The notes below the pieces were generated by a model. The model saw only the letters and a program-made list of their open reading frames with translations, was not told the origin of the DNA and ran no database searches. A stretch of 64,000 nt of DNA. Source: G965200765 sp965203865. GTDB lineage: Bacteria; Pseudomonadota; Gammaproteobacteria; Arenicellales; JAJDZL01. The stretch lies in NCBI GenBank assembly GCA_965203865.1, contig OZ241916.1, positions 2,666,001 to 2,730,000 of the forward strand. The letters run 5' to 3'. Of the stretch, positions 16,822 through 25,987 are shown in pieces (within the stretch, counting starts at the first letter, position 1; every line of letters starts with the position of its first letter). The position numbers and the translations under genes are program-made.

Positions 16822-17349
16822 TTATCCGCTGGAAGCAATCTCTTCCAGTTCCGCTTCGGTAAAAGGTCCTGCCTTGGTGAGAATCACAGATCCAGTCTTG
16901 GAGAATACAATCGTAAACGGTAATACACCATTGTCATTACCAAACAAATCCATGACTGCATCTGTAATAACGGGGCTAGCTATCAAGGACGGATACCGGA
17001 TGTTGTTGGTTTCAAGAAATTGCAAAGCTGATTCTGCTCGGTCAATCGCAACGCCAACGACATGGAAGTTTTGACCCTGATAATCCTGGTTGAACGAGTC
17101 CAGCATGGGCATTTCTTCTACACACGGACGACACCAGCTTCCCCAGAAGTTCAGCAATATTGTCTTTCCATTCCATTCATCTACAGAAATCGGGTCCCCG
17201 TCCAAAGTTTGCCATTCATTTTGAATGGCCGACAGGTCAGACAAATTCAGATCTGGAGCATTGAAGTGTCGAATTGCAATTCCGGCCAGCAAGCCCGATA
17301 CCACGACTCCGACAAACAGAGCCGACGTTGCAGATTTACTCAATTTCAT
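16822..17349 (-). CDS. TlpA-like thiol-disulfide oxidoreductase
   Basis: A membrane-anchored periplasmic thioredoxin of about 175 residues. MKLSKSATSALFVGVVVSGL is a signal anchor. NFWGSWCRPCVEEMPML contains the redox CxxC (CRPC), and GNDNGVLPFTIVFSKTGSVI holds the cis-proline. I choose ATG 17349; a TTG at 17370, only 1 bp after the dsbD stop, would add seven residues. Directly downstream of dsbD, it probably receives electrons from DsbD to reduce cytochrome c apoproteins or other periplasmic disulfides. Confidence 0.88.
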   Translation of the reverse strand: MKLSKSATSALFVGVVVSGLLAGIAIRHFNAPDLNLSDLSAIQNEWQTLDGDPISVDEWNGKTILLNFWGSWCRPCVEEMPMLDSFNQDYQGQNFHVVGVAIDRAESALQFLETNNIRYPSLIASPVITDAVMDLFGNDNGVLPFTIVFSKTGSVILTKAGPFTEAELEEIASSG

Positions 17350-17371
17350 AAATTTTCGTGGAGCTGCCAAA

Positions 17372-19624
17372 TCAAACTTGATTCAGCAATGCCAGAAGCT
17401 CTTTCGCGGTCACATAACCGTAATTCGTAAGGTCTTCTCTCCTGTTGCCGGAAGCATCAAAGAAAACCATTGCCGGCGGACCAAATATTCCGTAGCGTTT
17501 TCTGATCTCACGGCCAGCATCATTGTCTGTGTCCGTGACATCGATCTCAACGCTCACAAAGCGTTCAACCAGCGGGGCAACCACTTCGGGATCCTTGAAA
17601 GTGGTCTTCTTGAGTCGAATGCAGTCAAGGCACCACTCCGCATAAAAGTCTATTAATACAGGTTTGCCATCCGCCTTTGCCGTTTGAAGAATATTGTCCA
17701 ACTCTTCGACGCTGGAGACTTTTGTGAATATACTGCTAGATTCACGACTTGAAGTGACCGCCTCCGATATTCCGGTTCCACTGGCAATCGTCGCCAGCTC
17801 CGGCAATGGACGCAATATATCCCGATTGCCGTAGATCCCGCCAACCAACGCGAGTATGCCCCAGATTAGCATGACTGTCCCCAGTCCTTTCCAAAGATAA
17901 CTCCAGCCGCTTGCACCTGGCGAGAGTGCCTGAGTGGCTCCCAGGTATATTGCTGTGACAATCAGCAAAACAGACCAGAGCAGAAGAACAGGAACTTCGG
18001 GAATAAAACTTAAAAGATAAATCGCCACACCTAGTAGCATCACCCCCGAAACATGCTTCACTTTTTCCATCCACGCCCCTGATTTCGGTACTGCGGATTC
18101 AATTCCGAACCCGACTGCGATCAAAACAACTCCCATACCCAATGCCATGGATGACATCATGACAGCACCCAAAATCGGGCTCCCCTGTGCAATAGCAACA
18201 CCGAGTACCGATATCAGCAATGGTGAAACACAGGCACCAACAATCAAGGCAGACGCAATGCCCAGCAGGTAGACCACCCACATTTTTCCGCCGCCCAGCC
18301 TGCTTGTCCCTTCCGACATGCGAGTTTCAAGTGCAGATGGAAGTCGAATTTCGAACAAGCCGAACATGGACATGGACATTACGACGAATATGACACTGAG
18401 AGTTCCAATCGCCCAAATGTTTTGAAAATAAGCTTGAAGCTGATCTCCAGTAGCACCGGCCAGTGCACCCATCAGAGCATATGTTGTTACAGTTCCCGCT
18501 ACGTACGCGATGGCCAAAAAGCCGCCGCGCACCTTTCCGGTAGATTGCTTTTGGCCCGCAATGATTGAAGACAGCACAGGAATCAGTGGCAGCACGCAAG
18601 GAGTAAAAGTCAACAGCAATCCTGTACCAAAAGCCGACAGTATCAGCCACCAGAAAGGCTTCATCTCGCTTATGAGCGACTGGCTTTCCAGATTGTCAAC
18701 AGATTCAATTCTCGAGTCCAGCTTCTCTAGAGTAAAGTTGACTGTTTTGGTGGTCGGCGCATAGCAGATTCCTTCGTTTGCACACCCTTGATATTCTGCA
18801 GTAAATGTAATATTCCCGGCTTCATTGCTGTCGCGCACCAGGTCCACGACGATTTCAATGTCAGACGGGTAGATTTCCTGCACACCGTAGTACTGGTCTT
18901 CATGCAATACGGCTTCCGGCATGTGCAATCTGCCTGTACGGGCACGGCCAGAAGTCTCGAACTTGAACTTGTCTTTGTACAGATAGTAGCCTTCCGCGAT
19001 TTCAAAAATCGCATGCACAGCTTCGCCGTCTGCAACATAGGCGCTGAATTTGAACGCTTCATCCACATCCAGAAAATCGTCACTGCCATCCGCCAAAGAG
19101 CTCAAGCTTAGATTGTCAAGAATCAAAGAGGATTCTGCTTGGACAGCGTTTTGCGCTTCCGCTTTCTGTACAAATGTGAATGGCAGGGAAACTTCGTACA
19201 TGATAGGCGGATAGCAAACACCAATCGGTTCATTGCATCCTTGCCCCCACACTTCGAAGCTCGGATTTAAAACCAGCGAATCTGCATGAAGGGGAGTGCG
19301 AGCCTGAAACGTATCAAGATAAACTGTTACTCTCCCGAACAAAGGATCGTCCTTCACCTTTCCGGGCGGGAGAATAATGTCGCCAACTTGCAAGTCGTCT
19401 GTTTTCGACACCACCGCAAATTTATCTTCGTACATGTAGTAGCCTTCCGCTACAGTCCATGTTGAAACCAGTTCGTTACCTACAATCTCGGCAGAATGTG
19501 CAAAAGCCTCCTCGGCAAGAAGCAATTCGGAACCGTCTCCATCTTGCGCTGAGCCAGCAGAAGCAAACAGCAAAAGCAGGCTGAAAACAGTTGTTCCGAG
19601 TAGCTTGAAATGCTTGATGTTCAT
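17372..19624 (-). CDS. dsbD: thiol:disulfide interchange protein DsbD
   Basis: A 750-residue inner-membrane electron conduit. A signal peptide (MNIKHFKLLGTTVFSLLLLF) leads into two N-terminal immunoglobulin-like nDsbD segments, each with an EGYYxYxDKF motif and a cysteine pair (GCNEPIGVC, GCANEGIC). The eight-helix transmembrane domain shows FTPCVLPLIPVLSSIIAG and GACVSPLLISVLGVAIAQG. The C-terminal thioredoxin domain has DFYAEWCLDCIRLKK. Two EGYYxY repeats mean the N-domain is duplicated compared with E. coli. I prefer ATG 19624, since a TTG nine codons upstream would weaken the signal peptide. Confidence 0.93.
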   Translation of the reverse strand: MNIKHFKLLGTTVFSLLLLFASAGSAQDGDGSELLLAEEAFAHSAEIVGNELVSTWTVAEGYYMYEDKFAVVSKTDDLQVGDIILPPGKVKDDPLFGRVTVYLDTFQARTPLHADSLVLNPSFEVWGQGCNEPIGVCYPPIMYEVSLPFTFVQKAEAQNAVQAESSLILDNLSLSSLADGSDDFLDVDEAFKFSAYVADGEAVHAIFEIAEGYYLYKDKFKFETSGRARTGRLHMPEAVLHEDQYYGVQEIYPSDIEIVVDLVRDSNEAGNITFTAEYQGCANEGICYAPTTKTVNFTLEKLDSRIESVDNLESQSLISEMKPFWWLILSAFGTGLLLTFTPCVLPLIPVLSSIIAGQKQSTGKVRGGFLAIAYVAGTVTTYALMGALAGATGDQLQAYFQNIWAIGTLSVIFVVMSMSMFGLFEIRLPSALETRMSEGTSRLGGGKMWVVYLLGIASALIVGACVSPLLISVLGVAIAQGSPILGAVMMSSMALGMGVVLIAVGFGIESAVPKSGAWMEKVKHVSGVMLLGVAIYLLSFIPEVPVLLLWSVLLIVTAIYLGATQALSPGASGWSYLWKGLGTVMLIWGILALVGGIYGNRDILRPLPELATIASGTGISEAVTSSRESSSIFTKVSSVEELDNILQTAKADGKPVLIDFYAEWCLDCIRLKKTTFKDPEVVAPLVERFVSVEIDVTDTDNDAGREIRKRYGIFGPPAMVFFDASGNRREDLTNYGYVTAKELLALLNQV

Positions 19625-19875
19625 CCTGAATCTATAATTTGACTTCCGCAACTCACTTGAATTGGAGCGTGGCGTTTAACCGAGATACCATACGACTTTC
19701 GACATTAGATTATGGTGGTTTACGAGCATAGATTTTACAACATCATGCCGATTGATTCGTTAAACAAAATTAAAGTAACAATGATGCAACATTGTTCTCC
19801 TGAAAACTCAATCCCGAAAATCAGGGTGGATTTGAGAATTTCCTTTGAATCATGGGAAAGTTTGCGACCGGGCAG

Positions 19876-20790
19876 CTACTCACAGCGAATAGCGGGGTGT
19901 GCAGACTCGGCTGAATGGATTCCCGGATGCAATAGGTGGGCAAGTATCTCCAAACTGTCAACCAGACGTGGTCCGGATCGACTAAAGTAGGAATTGCCAT
20001 CTGTAACAAACACGTTGTTATTGCGAACCGCTCTGAGTGCAGACCATTCAGGCTTGCTTCGCATTTGCACTACATCCTGCATGCTTCGTTCCGTGTCGAA
20101 GCCGCAAAGTGCTACTAAAATTATGTCCGGGTCGGATTCTTCAAGTTGGTGCAATTCAATTTTGACTGAAGGTTCGAATGGGTTGCCCAGACAGTCAATC
20201 CCGCCCGCAAAGTCCACCAGCTGCGGGGTCCAGTGTCCGGCATTGAATAGTGGATGCAACCATTCAAGCACAGCAACTCGAGGTCGATTTTCGACAAGAA
20301 TCTCTTCAGATTGCTCTTGAATGCGAGCCACCCGTTGCCTTAGAGCGGACACTGTTTTGCGCGCCTGCTTTTGATGCCCCGTTGCACTGCCCACCAGCTC
20401 GACGGTCTCAAAAACTTCCTCCAGTGAAGACGGCTCCAAATTGACAACTTTGGGTTGGCCGGGCAATTTGAAAGAAGCGGATTCCACTTCAGCACCCGAA
20501 ACTGCGCAGACATCGCAAAGTGCCTGCGTGACAATGAGGTCGGGCCTCAGGTTCTCAAGCACATCAAATTTCAATGAGTACAGTGCCTTCTCGGTTTGCA
20601 ACCGCTCGCGAACTAGTGCATCAATGTCAGCGCTTGGCAAGCTCCCGTCAATTAGGGATTGCGTCACAACCGGCAAATCTTGAACAGATGCCGGATAGTC
20701 GCATTCATGGGATACACCCACAAGATTGGGGCGTAAACCGATACTGCACACAATTTCGGTGGCGCTGGGTAAAAGAGAGACAATTCTCAT
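19876..20790 (-). CDS. BtuF-like (PF01497) cobalamin-binding-type protein without signal peptide
   Basis: A 304-residue protein of the same fold family as that at 6249-7016, starting MRIVSLLPSATEIVCSIGL and followed by VGVSHECDYP. Later signatures are TQALCDVCAVSGAEVE and EWLHPLFNAGHWTPQLVDFA, the latter typical of proteins labelled cobalamin-binding. No signal peptide and no neighbouring transporter genes are present, so it is probably cytoplasmic. ATG 20790 is preferred over a TTG six codons upstream. It is a single-gene unit between dsbD and a degraded spacer. Confidence 0.82.
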   Translation of the reverse strand: MRIVSLLPSATEIVCSIGLRPNLVGVSHECDYPASVQDLPVVTQSLIDGSLPSADIDALVRERLQTEKALYSLKFDVLENLRPDLIVTQALCDVCAVSGAEVESASFKLPGQPKVVNLEPSSLEEVFETVELVGSATGHQKQARKTVSALRQRVARIQEQSEEILVENRPRVAVLEWLHPLFNAGHWTPQLVDFAGGIDCLGNPFEPSVKIELHQLEESDPDIILVALCGFDTERSMQDVVQMRSKPEWSALRAVRNNNVFVTDGNSYFSRSGPRLVDSLEILAHLLHPGIHSAESAHPAIRCE

Positions 20791-20840
20791 GGCTTTTTTT
20801 ACCTGCAATGTTGGTTTAACCGTTTAAAAGTAATCCTTGG

Positions 20841-20866
20841 TCCCGCTTAAGGTGCAGAAAAATCAA
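20841..20866. repeat. 26-bp repeat, copy 1
   Basis: The segment beginning tcccgcttaaggtgc and ending aaaaatcaa recurs at 21477-21502 with two mismatches in 26 positions. Copy 1 overlaps the end of the TPR relic. The pair brackets about 640 bp of otherwise degraded sequence. Too short to assign to a known element. Confidence 0.6.
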
Positions 20867-21018
20867 ATCACAGGCCACTTCTTTGCTAATTGCGGGTTCA
20901 ATTGATATGCGATTTCCAAGTCTTTTTCATAACTTTCGCTACGGTCTAGTTCTTTGTTTGCAATCGCCCTGCCCAAAAATGCTTCAGCGTATTCTGGATT
21001 CAGTTCAATGGCAATCAA
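20863..21018 (-). pseudogene. C-terminal relic of a tetratricopeptide-repeat protein
   Basis: The minus strand from 21018 reads LIAIELNPEYAEAFLGRAIA, then NKELDRSESYEKDLEIAYQL and NPQLAKKWPVI before a stop at 20863. The pattern ELNPEYAEAFLGRA...A..Y.LNP is a TPR unit. An in-frame stop lies just upstream and no start codon with a ribosome-binding site is seen, so this is the decayed end of a longer gene. Confidence 0.5.
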
Positions 21019-21091
21019 CCAATTTCACTGCCTGCAGAAATTAGTAAAGGATATGGTCGAATTTAATACAGTTTTCGCCAAAATTATGTGT

Positions 21092-21388
21092 TCACAACCT
21101 AGGTACAATGGGTTCCGGGAGCGGCTCAGGAAACGGCAACGGGTCCTTCCTGACAGGGTCTTTCTGATCTTTCTGTGCCGCTATGGACAAAGTATGATGA
21201 CCTTTTCTGTCAATACGTTCAGTGGTAGACTTCCAGAAATTTGCTTGCTGGTTGAATTCCTCCAATTCGTATTCAACCGCTATTCCTAAGGCTGGTACAC
21301 TATGTCCCGAATACAATGCACCTACAGATTGAGAACATGCAAGACTACTTGAGCCGACCAAAAGGGCAATTTTGAAAACGCGACACAC
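21092..21388 (-). CDS. small exported protein, hypothetical
   Basis: A 98-codon frame with a GTG start at 21388 and GGGAG eight bases upstream. The product begins MCRVFKIALLVGSSSLACSQ, which looks like a signal peptide with an imperfect lipobox around the second cysteine. The C-terminal tail is proline-rich (DPLPFPEPLPEPIVPRL). No family is recognised. It sits in a spacer with degraded neighbours, so it might itself be a remnant; the signal peptide and ribosome-binding site are the arguments for it. Confidence 0.45.
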   Translation of the reverse strand: MCRVFKIALLVGSSSLACSQSVGALYSGHSVPALGIAVEYELEEFNQQANFWKSTTERIDRKGHHTLSIAAQKDQKDPVRKDPLPFPEPLPEPIVPRL

Positions 21389-21476
21389 AATGTAAACTCC
21401 CGACTTACTTTACATCATACTTTGTATTATGACCAATTCTACCATGAAATGAATTCAAGACACCCACTACCTTGAT

Positions 21477-21502
21477 TCCCGTTTAAGGTGCTGAAAAATC
21501 AA
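21477..21502. repeat. 26-bp repeat, copy 2
   Basis: Second copy (tcccgtttaaggtgc...aaaaatcaa) of the element at 20841-20866. The 21,503-21,658 interval after it contains no gene that I can support. Confidence 0.6.
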
Positions 21503-21658
21503 CACTGACGGTTGCATGCCCTTGTCTTCACTGCCATAATGCGTACATTACACTCTTAAGCGATGCACCGGGTTTACGCAGTAAGTTTTGCAGAAGCTAT
21601 ATTGACAGTTCAATCATTCCAGGTCAAATTGGATAATGCCGATATATTATTATGAGCC

Positions 21659-22414
21659 ATGAATTCATCTTGCGAAAAAGACTTTGCTATTGAAATGGAA
21701 GATGGCGAATGCATCAAAGGTGTGATTCGAGATACAGGACAAGGCCCGGTCGGGGTGTTCGTACATGGTTTACGCTCGCATGCAGATGGCGAAAAGTCAA
21801 TGTTTCTCTGGGAGCGAGCGATAGAGAATAATCGGTCGTGGATCCGGTTTGATCTTCGGGGACATGGAAAATCTGACGGGGAATTTGACAGTTTTCGGAT
21901 ATCAAGAACGGTTCGGGATCTTGAGTCTGTATTGAATCAAGTCAGAGATAGAAAAATTGTATTGGTCGGCTCCAGTCTCGGCGGCTGGATTAGTGCTTAT
22001 GTCGCATCAAAACGGAAATACAAGATTCGGGGAGCGCTGCTCATTGCTCCGGCATTCAACTTTATAGAAGGAATTTTCAAGAGCATGTCGTCCGAAAACC
22101 GGCAAAAATGGAGACAGGAAGGCCATTTTCGCTTTGAAAGTCCGCACGATGACAGTGATTTCACCTTCGAATATCCAGCCATTGAAGACTCAAGGCAGTT
22201 CGACTTGTTCAAGTCCAGTTTTGCTTACCAGCATCCAGTAATTATTTTGCACGGTGAAAACGACGAAGCAGTACCGGTGGGGCAAAGTTTCCGGTTTCAA
22301 CAGCATGCAGCCTCAGAAGTTCAAGTTGAAGTTGTACCCGGCGGAGATCATCGGCTTACAAGCCATATTCAGAGAATCAGTGAATTAGTGGATAATCTCT
22401 GGCAAATTCAGTAG
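21659..22414 (+). CDS. alpha/beta hydrolase
   Basis: A 251-residue serine hydrolase. The nucleophile elbow is VLVGSSLGGWISAY (Ser near residue 105). FVHGLRSHADGEKS forms the oxyanion region, WIRFDLRGHGKSDGEFDSF follows, and VIILHGENDEAVPVGQSF plus GGDHRLTSH supply the acid and histidine. Length and motifs resemble the ABHD10/palmitoyl-thioesterase-like group; the substrate is unknown. The gene ends 21 bp before fxsA and may be co-transcribed with it. Confidence 0.85.
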   Translation: MNSSCEKDFAIEMEDGECIKGVIRDTGQGPVGVFVHGLRSHADGEKSMFLWERAIENNRSWIRFDLRGHGKSDGEFDSFRISRTVRDLESVLNQVRDRKIVLVGSSLGGWISAYVASKRKYKIRGALLIAPAFNFIEGIFKSMSSENRQKWRQEGHFRFESPHDDSDFTFEYPAIEDSRQFDLFKSSFAYQHPVIILHGENDEAVPVGQSFRFQQHAASEVQVEVVPGGDHRLTSHIQRISELVDNLWQIQ

Positions 22415-22435
22415 TAATCGAGAGGCTAGCCCATT

Positions 22436-22876
22436 ATGAAAGTTCTAATCATTCTTTTTATTGTATTTTTAGTTGTACCGACTACAGAAATTTACCTTTT
22501 GATTCAAATTGGGAAGGGGATTGGTGCCGGATGGACAGTGGTCGGGGTTGTATCTACTGCACTAATTGGAGCGTGGCTTGTAAAAGTTCAGGGAATTTTT
22601 ACCTATCAACGTGCTGTTCAGAATGTAAAATCAGGAGAAACACCTGCCGTAGAACTTGTTGAAGGTTTGTTTCTGCTAATTGCAGGTGCATTGCTGATTA
22701 TTCCGGGATTTGTAACGGATGCAATTGGATTTGCTTGCCTGGTACCGGCACTCAGGCGTACATTGGCCCAAATCCTGATTACAAGATTTCTTATTGAGAT
22801 TGCAGAGCGTCGACGAAAGCAGAATTCGGATCCTTCAGAAGAGGCGATCGATACAACCTATCGAGATCTGGACTAG
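22436..22876 (+). CDS. fxsA: FxsA family membrane protein
   Basis: A 146-residue inner-membrane protein: ILFIVFLVVPTTEIYLLIQI, then GAGWTVVGVVSTALIGAWLV and LIAGALLIIPGFVTDAIGF are the family signatures. E. coli FxsA relieves F exclusion of phage T7 when overproduced; its normal role is unknown. The C-terminal tail is charged and probably cytoplasmic. It follows an alpha/beta hydrolase gene by 21 bp. Confidence 0.9.
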   Translation: MKVLIILFIVFLVVPTTEIYLLIQIGKGIGAGWTVVGVVSTALIGAWLVKVQGIFTYQRAVQNVKSGETPAVELVEGLFLLIAGALLIIPGFVTDAIGFACLVPALRRTLAQILITRFLIEIAERRRKQNSDPSEEAIDTTYRDLD

Positions 22877-23016
22877 GAACATCCTTCTTCCAAGCCTGTG
22901 AAAACGCCCTCCACTTGCTGAAAATTCACACGCTAAATCAATTCTGCTTATAAACCACTTCCATTTTTTCTGGCGTGGCCGCCATTGATTGCGCCAAATG
23001 CATACTCAGAAAAAAT

Positions 23017-23063
23017 TTGACATTTCAATAATATTAATAATAATGAGAATGATTATTATTATC
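23017..23063 (+). promoter_or_regulatory. Fur-box promoter of the imelysin operon
   Basis: TTGACA at 23017-23022 and AATAAT at 23039-23044 (16-bp spacer) form a promoter whose -10 is embedded in a Fur-box-like palindrome. The core aataatgagaatgattatt, within 23036-23063, matches GATAATGATAATCATTATC closely. Iron-loaded Fur would block RNA polymerase here, so the downstream operon should be induced by iron starvation. A ribosome-binding site GGAGG stands at 23078-23082, ten bases before the first ATG. Confidence 0.85.
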
Positions 23064-23092
23064 TAAAACCCAAATATGGAGGTATTAAATCC

Positions 23093-24406
23093 ATGAAATC
23101 TATTAAAAGTTCAATGGAATTTTTTCGATCGAAATTCGTATTGGGAGGATTCGGAATCTTGTGCTCAGCATTGGTGGCTTGTACATCCATGTCTTCATCC
23201 GCCGCAGTATCTGGAAAGGACGTGCTGAAACACTATGCCGTACTAGCGCATGCCATGTACCAGGACTCGCTGATGACCGCAAAAGACTTGCAAACAGCAG
23301 TAAATCAACTTGTAGCAACGCCTACAGAGGCAAATCTTGATGCTGCCAAGTCTGCATGGCTGGACTCGCGTGTCCCCTATCAGCAAAGCGAAGTCTATCG
23401 CTTTGGCAATGCAGTTGTTGACGATTGGGAAGGCAAAGTAAATGCATGGCCGCTTGACGAGGGGCTAATAGACTATGTATCAGGCGAATATGGTACTGAG
23501 TCAGAAGAAAACCCGGTCTACACGGCCAATATCATTGCAAGCCAGTCGATTAGTATTTCCGGCGACAGTATCAACACAGCAGTTATTACAAAGGAGTTGC
23601 TCGCAGACACTCTTCATGAAATCGGGGGAGTGGAAGCAAACGTGGCAACAGGCTACCATGCCATTGAATTCCTTCTCTGGGGACAAGACCTGAACGGAAC
23701 CGGTCCTGGAGCCGGAATGCGAATGGCAAGTGATTTTGATACATCCGCCTGCACAAACGGAAATTGCAACCGACGAGCAGAGTATTTGAAAGTTGCCACG
23801 GACCTCCTGATTGACGATCTGACCTGGATGGTAGCCCAGTGGGCACCGGGCGGCGATGCTCGAAATGGGCTGGTCAACGGTGATGTCAATAGCGGACTTA
23901 CCACTATCATTACAGGAATGGGAAGTCTCTCATACGGCGAACTTGCCGGTGAGCGCATGCAGCTTGGATTGCTATTGAATGACCCTGAAGAAGAGCACGA
24001 CTGCTTTAGCGACAACACGCATAATTCGCACTACTACGATGCCTTGGGGATTCGAAATGTCTACACAGGCGAGTACAAGCGCATTGACGGCAGTGTTGTT
24101 TCCGGACCGGGCTTGTCGGTGCTGGTTGCAGCTGCATCGCCTGATGTCGACGCTGAATTGATAAGCAGTTTGAACGATACAATGGCAGCTATGGAAGAAC
24201 TCGTGAAAAGCGCCGAAGGCGGGGAAGCTTACGACCAAATGATCGGTCCCGACAATGATGCCGGAAACGCCAAAGTTCAAATGGCAATCGATGCCTTGAC
24301 TGCACAAACCAGAGTCATTGAAGATGCGGTTGGCGCGTTGCAATTGGCAACGATCGAATTTGAAGGGTCAGACAGCCTGGATAATCCGGAAGCTGTTTTC
24401 GAATAG
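23093..24406 (+). CDS. imelysin-family lipoprotein (M75-like, IrpA type)
   Basis: A 437-residue protein with a lipoprotein signal ending LCSALVAC, so probably an outer-membrane or periplasmic lipoprotein. The imelysin signature GYHAIEFLLWGQDLNG carries the GxHxxE motif near residue 190. Also seen: LDSRVPYQQSEVYRFGN in the first repeat half. Imelysin proteins are iron-regulated and are thought to bind iron or heme-type ligands rather than act as peptidases. It is the first gene of a Fur-controlled operon, followed 12 bp later by a di-heme protein. Confidence 0.9.
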   Translation: MKSIKSSMEFFRSKFVLGGFGILCSALVACTSMSSSAAVSGKDVLKHYAVLAHAMYQDSLMTAKDLQTAVNQLVATPTEANLDAAKSAWLDSRVPYQQSEVYRFGNAVVDDWEGKVNAWPLDEGLIDYVSGEYGTESEENPVYTANIIASQSISISGDSINTAVITKELLADTLHEIGGVEANVATGYHAIEFLLWGQDLNGTGPGAGMRMASDFDTSACTNGNCNRRAEYLKVATDLLIDDLTWMVAQWAPGGDARNGLVNGDVNSGLTTIITGMGSLSYGELAGERMQLGLLLNDPEEEHDCFSDNTHNSHYYDALGIRNVYTGEYKRIDGSVVSGPGLSVLVAAASPDVDAELISSLNDTMAAMEELVKSAEGGEAYDQMIGPDNDAGNAKVQMAIDALTAQTRVIEDAVGALQLATIEFEGSDSLDNPEAVFE

Positions 24407-24418
24407 CATTATTCAAGT

Positions 24419-25972
24419 ATGGTAGAGCATCACTCTCCGAGTTGCTTTTACCTGCGGGGAACCGCAGTTGTTCGGTTGATCAAGTATTATGTGCAACTAT
24501 TTGCTGTAGTTGCATTGGCGGTTGCTAACACCTCATCGCCTCACGCCCAGTCAACGAATGAACGCGAACGCGTAGCTGCGGTAACCCTGCCAACCAGCGA
24601 TTTCACCAAGCCAGAATCCTATGAACGCCGCCCGGGTGGTGCAACGACGGTGTTCAAGTTGAATAATAAAGACGCCTTCTCCCATCCGTCTGCGAATATG
24701 TCGTTTGAACGACAACTTGACTTTGCAGTCGGCAACGGAATATTCAGGAAAATATGGGTTTCATCGCCGAGTTCAACAACGTCCTCTGATGGACTTGGCC
24801 CTTTGTTCAACGCGCGTTCTTGCCAAGGTTGCCATATCAAAGACGGACGAGGACGTCCGCCTAATCCCGGCGAAAGAGCTGTATCTTTATTGATACGACT
24901 ATCAATACCTGCTCAAAACGACGAACACCAAGTCGCGCTCCGGCAGTATAAAAAGTCGGCAATTCCAGATCCGGTTTACGGCGGACAATTGCAAAACTAC
25001 TCAGTTCAGGAAGTACCGGCAGAGGGAAAAATCAATATCACTTACAAGGAAGAAAAAATCACACTGGCAGACAACAGTGTAGTTACTCTGCGTGCGCCAA
25101 ATTACGAAATCACCAATCTGCTGTACGGTGATTTTCATCCCGACATCAGGCTTTCACCTCGGGTTGCACCGCAAATGATAGGCATGGGGTTGCTTGAAGC
25201 GATTCCAGAAGATGCCATACTGGCGCTTGAAGACGAATCTGATTCAGATGGCGACGGCATATCCGGACGCAGCAACTGGGTTTGGAGCGACGAAGAAAAT
25301 AAAGTCGCGCTGGGACGATTCGGATGGAAAGCCGGGCAACCTACGGTCGCACAACAATCAGCAGGTGCGTTTCTGGGCGACATAGGAATCTCAACTCCCC
25401 TGTATTCAACCCCGTATGGAGAATGTACAGAAAAACAGACAGAATGCCGAAACGCTCCGCATGGAAATGCACCCGACGCAAATGGAGCCGAAGCAGAAAA
25501 AAAGATCTTCGACTTGGCTGTATTCTACAGCCGCAATCTTGGGGTTCCGGCGCGCAGAGACATTGATGACCCCAAGGTGCTTGAAGGCAAGCGACTGTTC
25601 TATGAGGCCAACTGCGTTGGATGCCACAATCCCAAGTTTGTCACGCGCAGGGATTCTATTGGAGAGGAGCAGTCATTTCAACTCATCTGGCCTTACACTG
25701 ACATGCTTCTTCACGATATGGGAGAAGGTTTGGCAGACAACAGTACAGAAGCTGCTGCAACGGGAAGAGAGTGGCGTACTGCTCCACTTTGGGGTATTGG
25801 GCTTACTGAAACCGTGAGCAAGCACACCTTGTTCCTTCACGACGGACGTGCGCGTAATCTGCTGGAAGCGATTCTTTGGCACGGCGGCGAAGCTGAGGCA
25901 TCAAAGCAGGAAGTGGTCAACATGACAAGAGACGAGCGCGAGGCGCTACTCGCATTCTTGCGGTCATTATGA
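24419..25972 (+). CDS. di-heme oxidoreductase-family protein (DUF1111)
   Basis: A 517-residue exported protein with two c-type heme motifs, CQGCHIKDGRGRPP near residue 138 and CVGCHNPKF near residue 400. HTLFLHDGRARNLLEAILWH near the C-terminus is typical of DUF1111. The N-terminus has a hydrophobic segment (LIKYYVQLFAVVALAVANTS) after an unusually long leader, so translation may begin later, at about 24476. It lies between two imelysin genes, as is common in marine bacteria. A periplasmic redox step in iron uptake is inferred from context and Fur control. Confidence 0.88.
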   Translation: MVEHHSPSCFYLRGTAVVRLIKYYVQLFAVVALAVANTSSPHAQSTNERERVAAVTLPTSDFTKPESYERRPGGATTVFKLNNKDAFSHPSANMSFERQLDFAVGNGIFRKIWVSSPSSTTSSDGLGPLFNARSCQGCHIKDGRGRPPNPGERAVSLLIRLSIPAQNDEHQVALRQYKKSAIPDPVYGGQLQNYSVQEVPAEGKINITYKEEKITLADNSVVTLRAPNYEITNLLYGDFHPDIRLSPRVAPQMIGMGLLEAIPEDAILALEDESDSDGDGISGRSNWVWSDEENKVALGRFGWKAGQPTVAQQSAGAFLGDIGISTPLYSTPYGECTEKQTECRNAPHGNAPDANGAEAEKKIFDLAVFYSRNLGVPARRDIDDPKVLEGKRLFYEANCVGCHNPKFVTRRDSIGEEQSFQLIWPYTDMLLHDMGEGLADNSTEAAATGREWRTAPLWGIGLTETVSKHTLFLHDGRARNLLEAILWHGGEAEASKQEVVNMTRDEREALLAFLRSL

Positions 25973-25987
25973 CAGAGGAATAGCACC

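Noticed and set aside
16641..16838. 65-codon minus-strand frame after tlpA (MLPADKLDYAKNML...)
   Set aside because: TTG start overlapping tlpA, no ribosome-binding site and no recognisable family; a small gene is possible but not supported.
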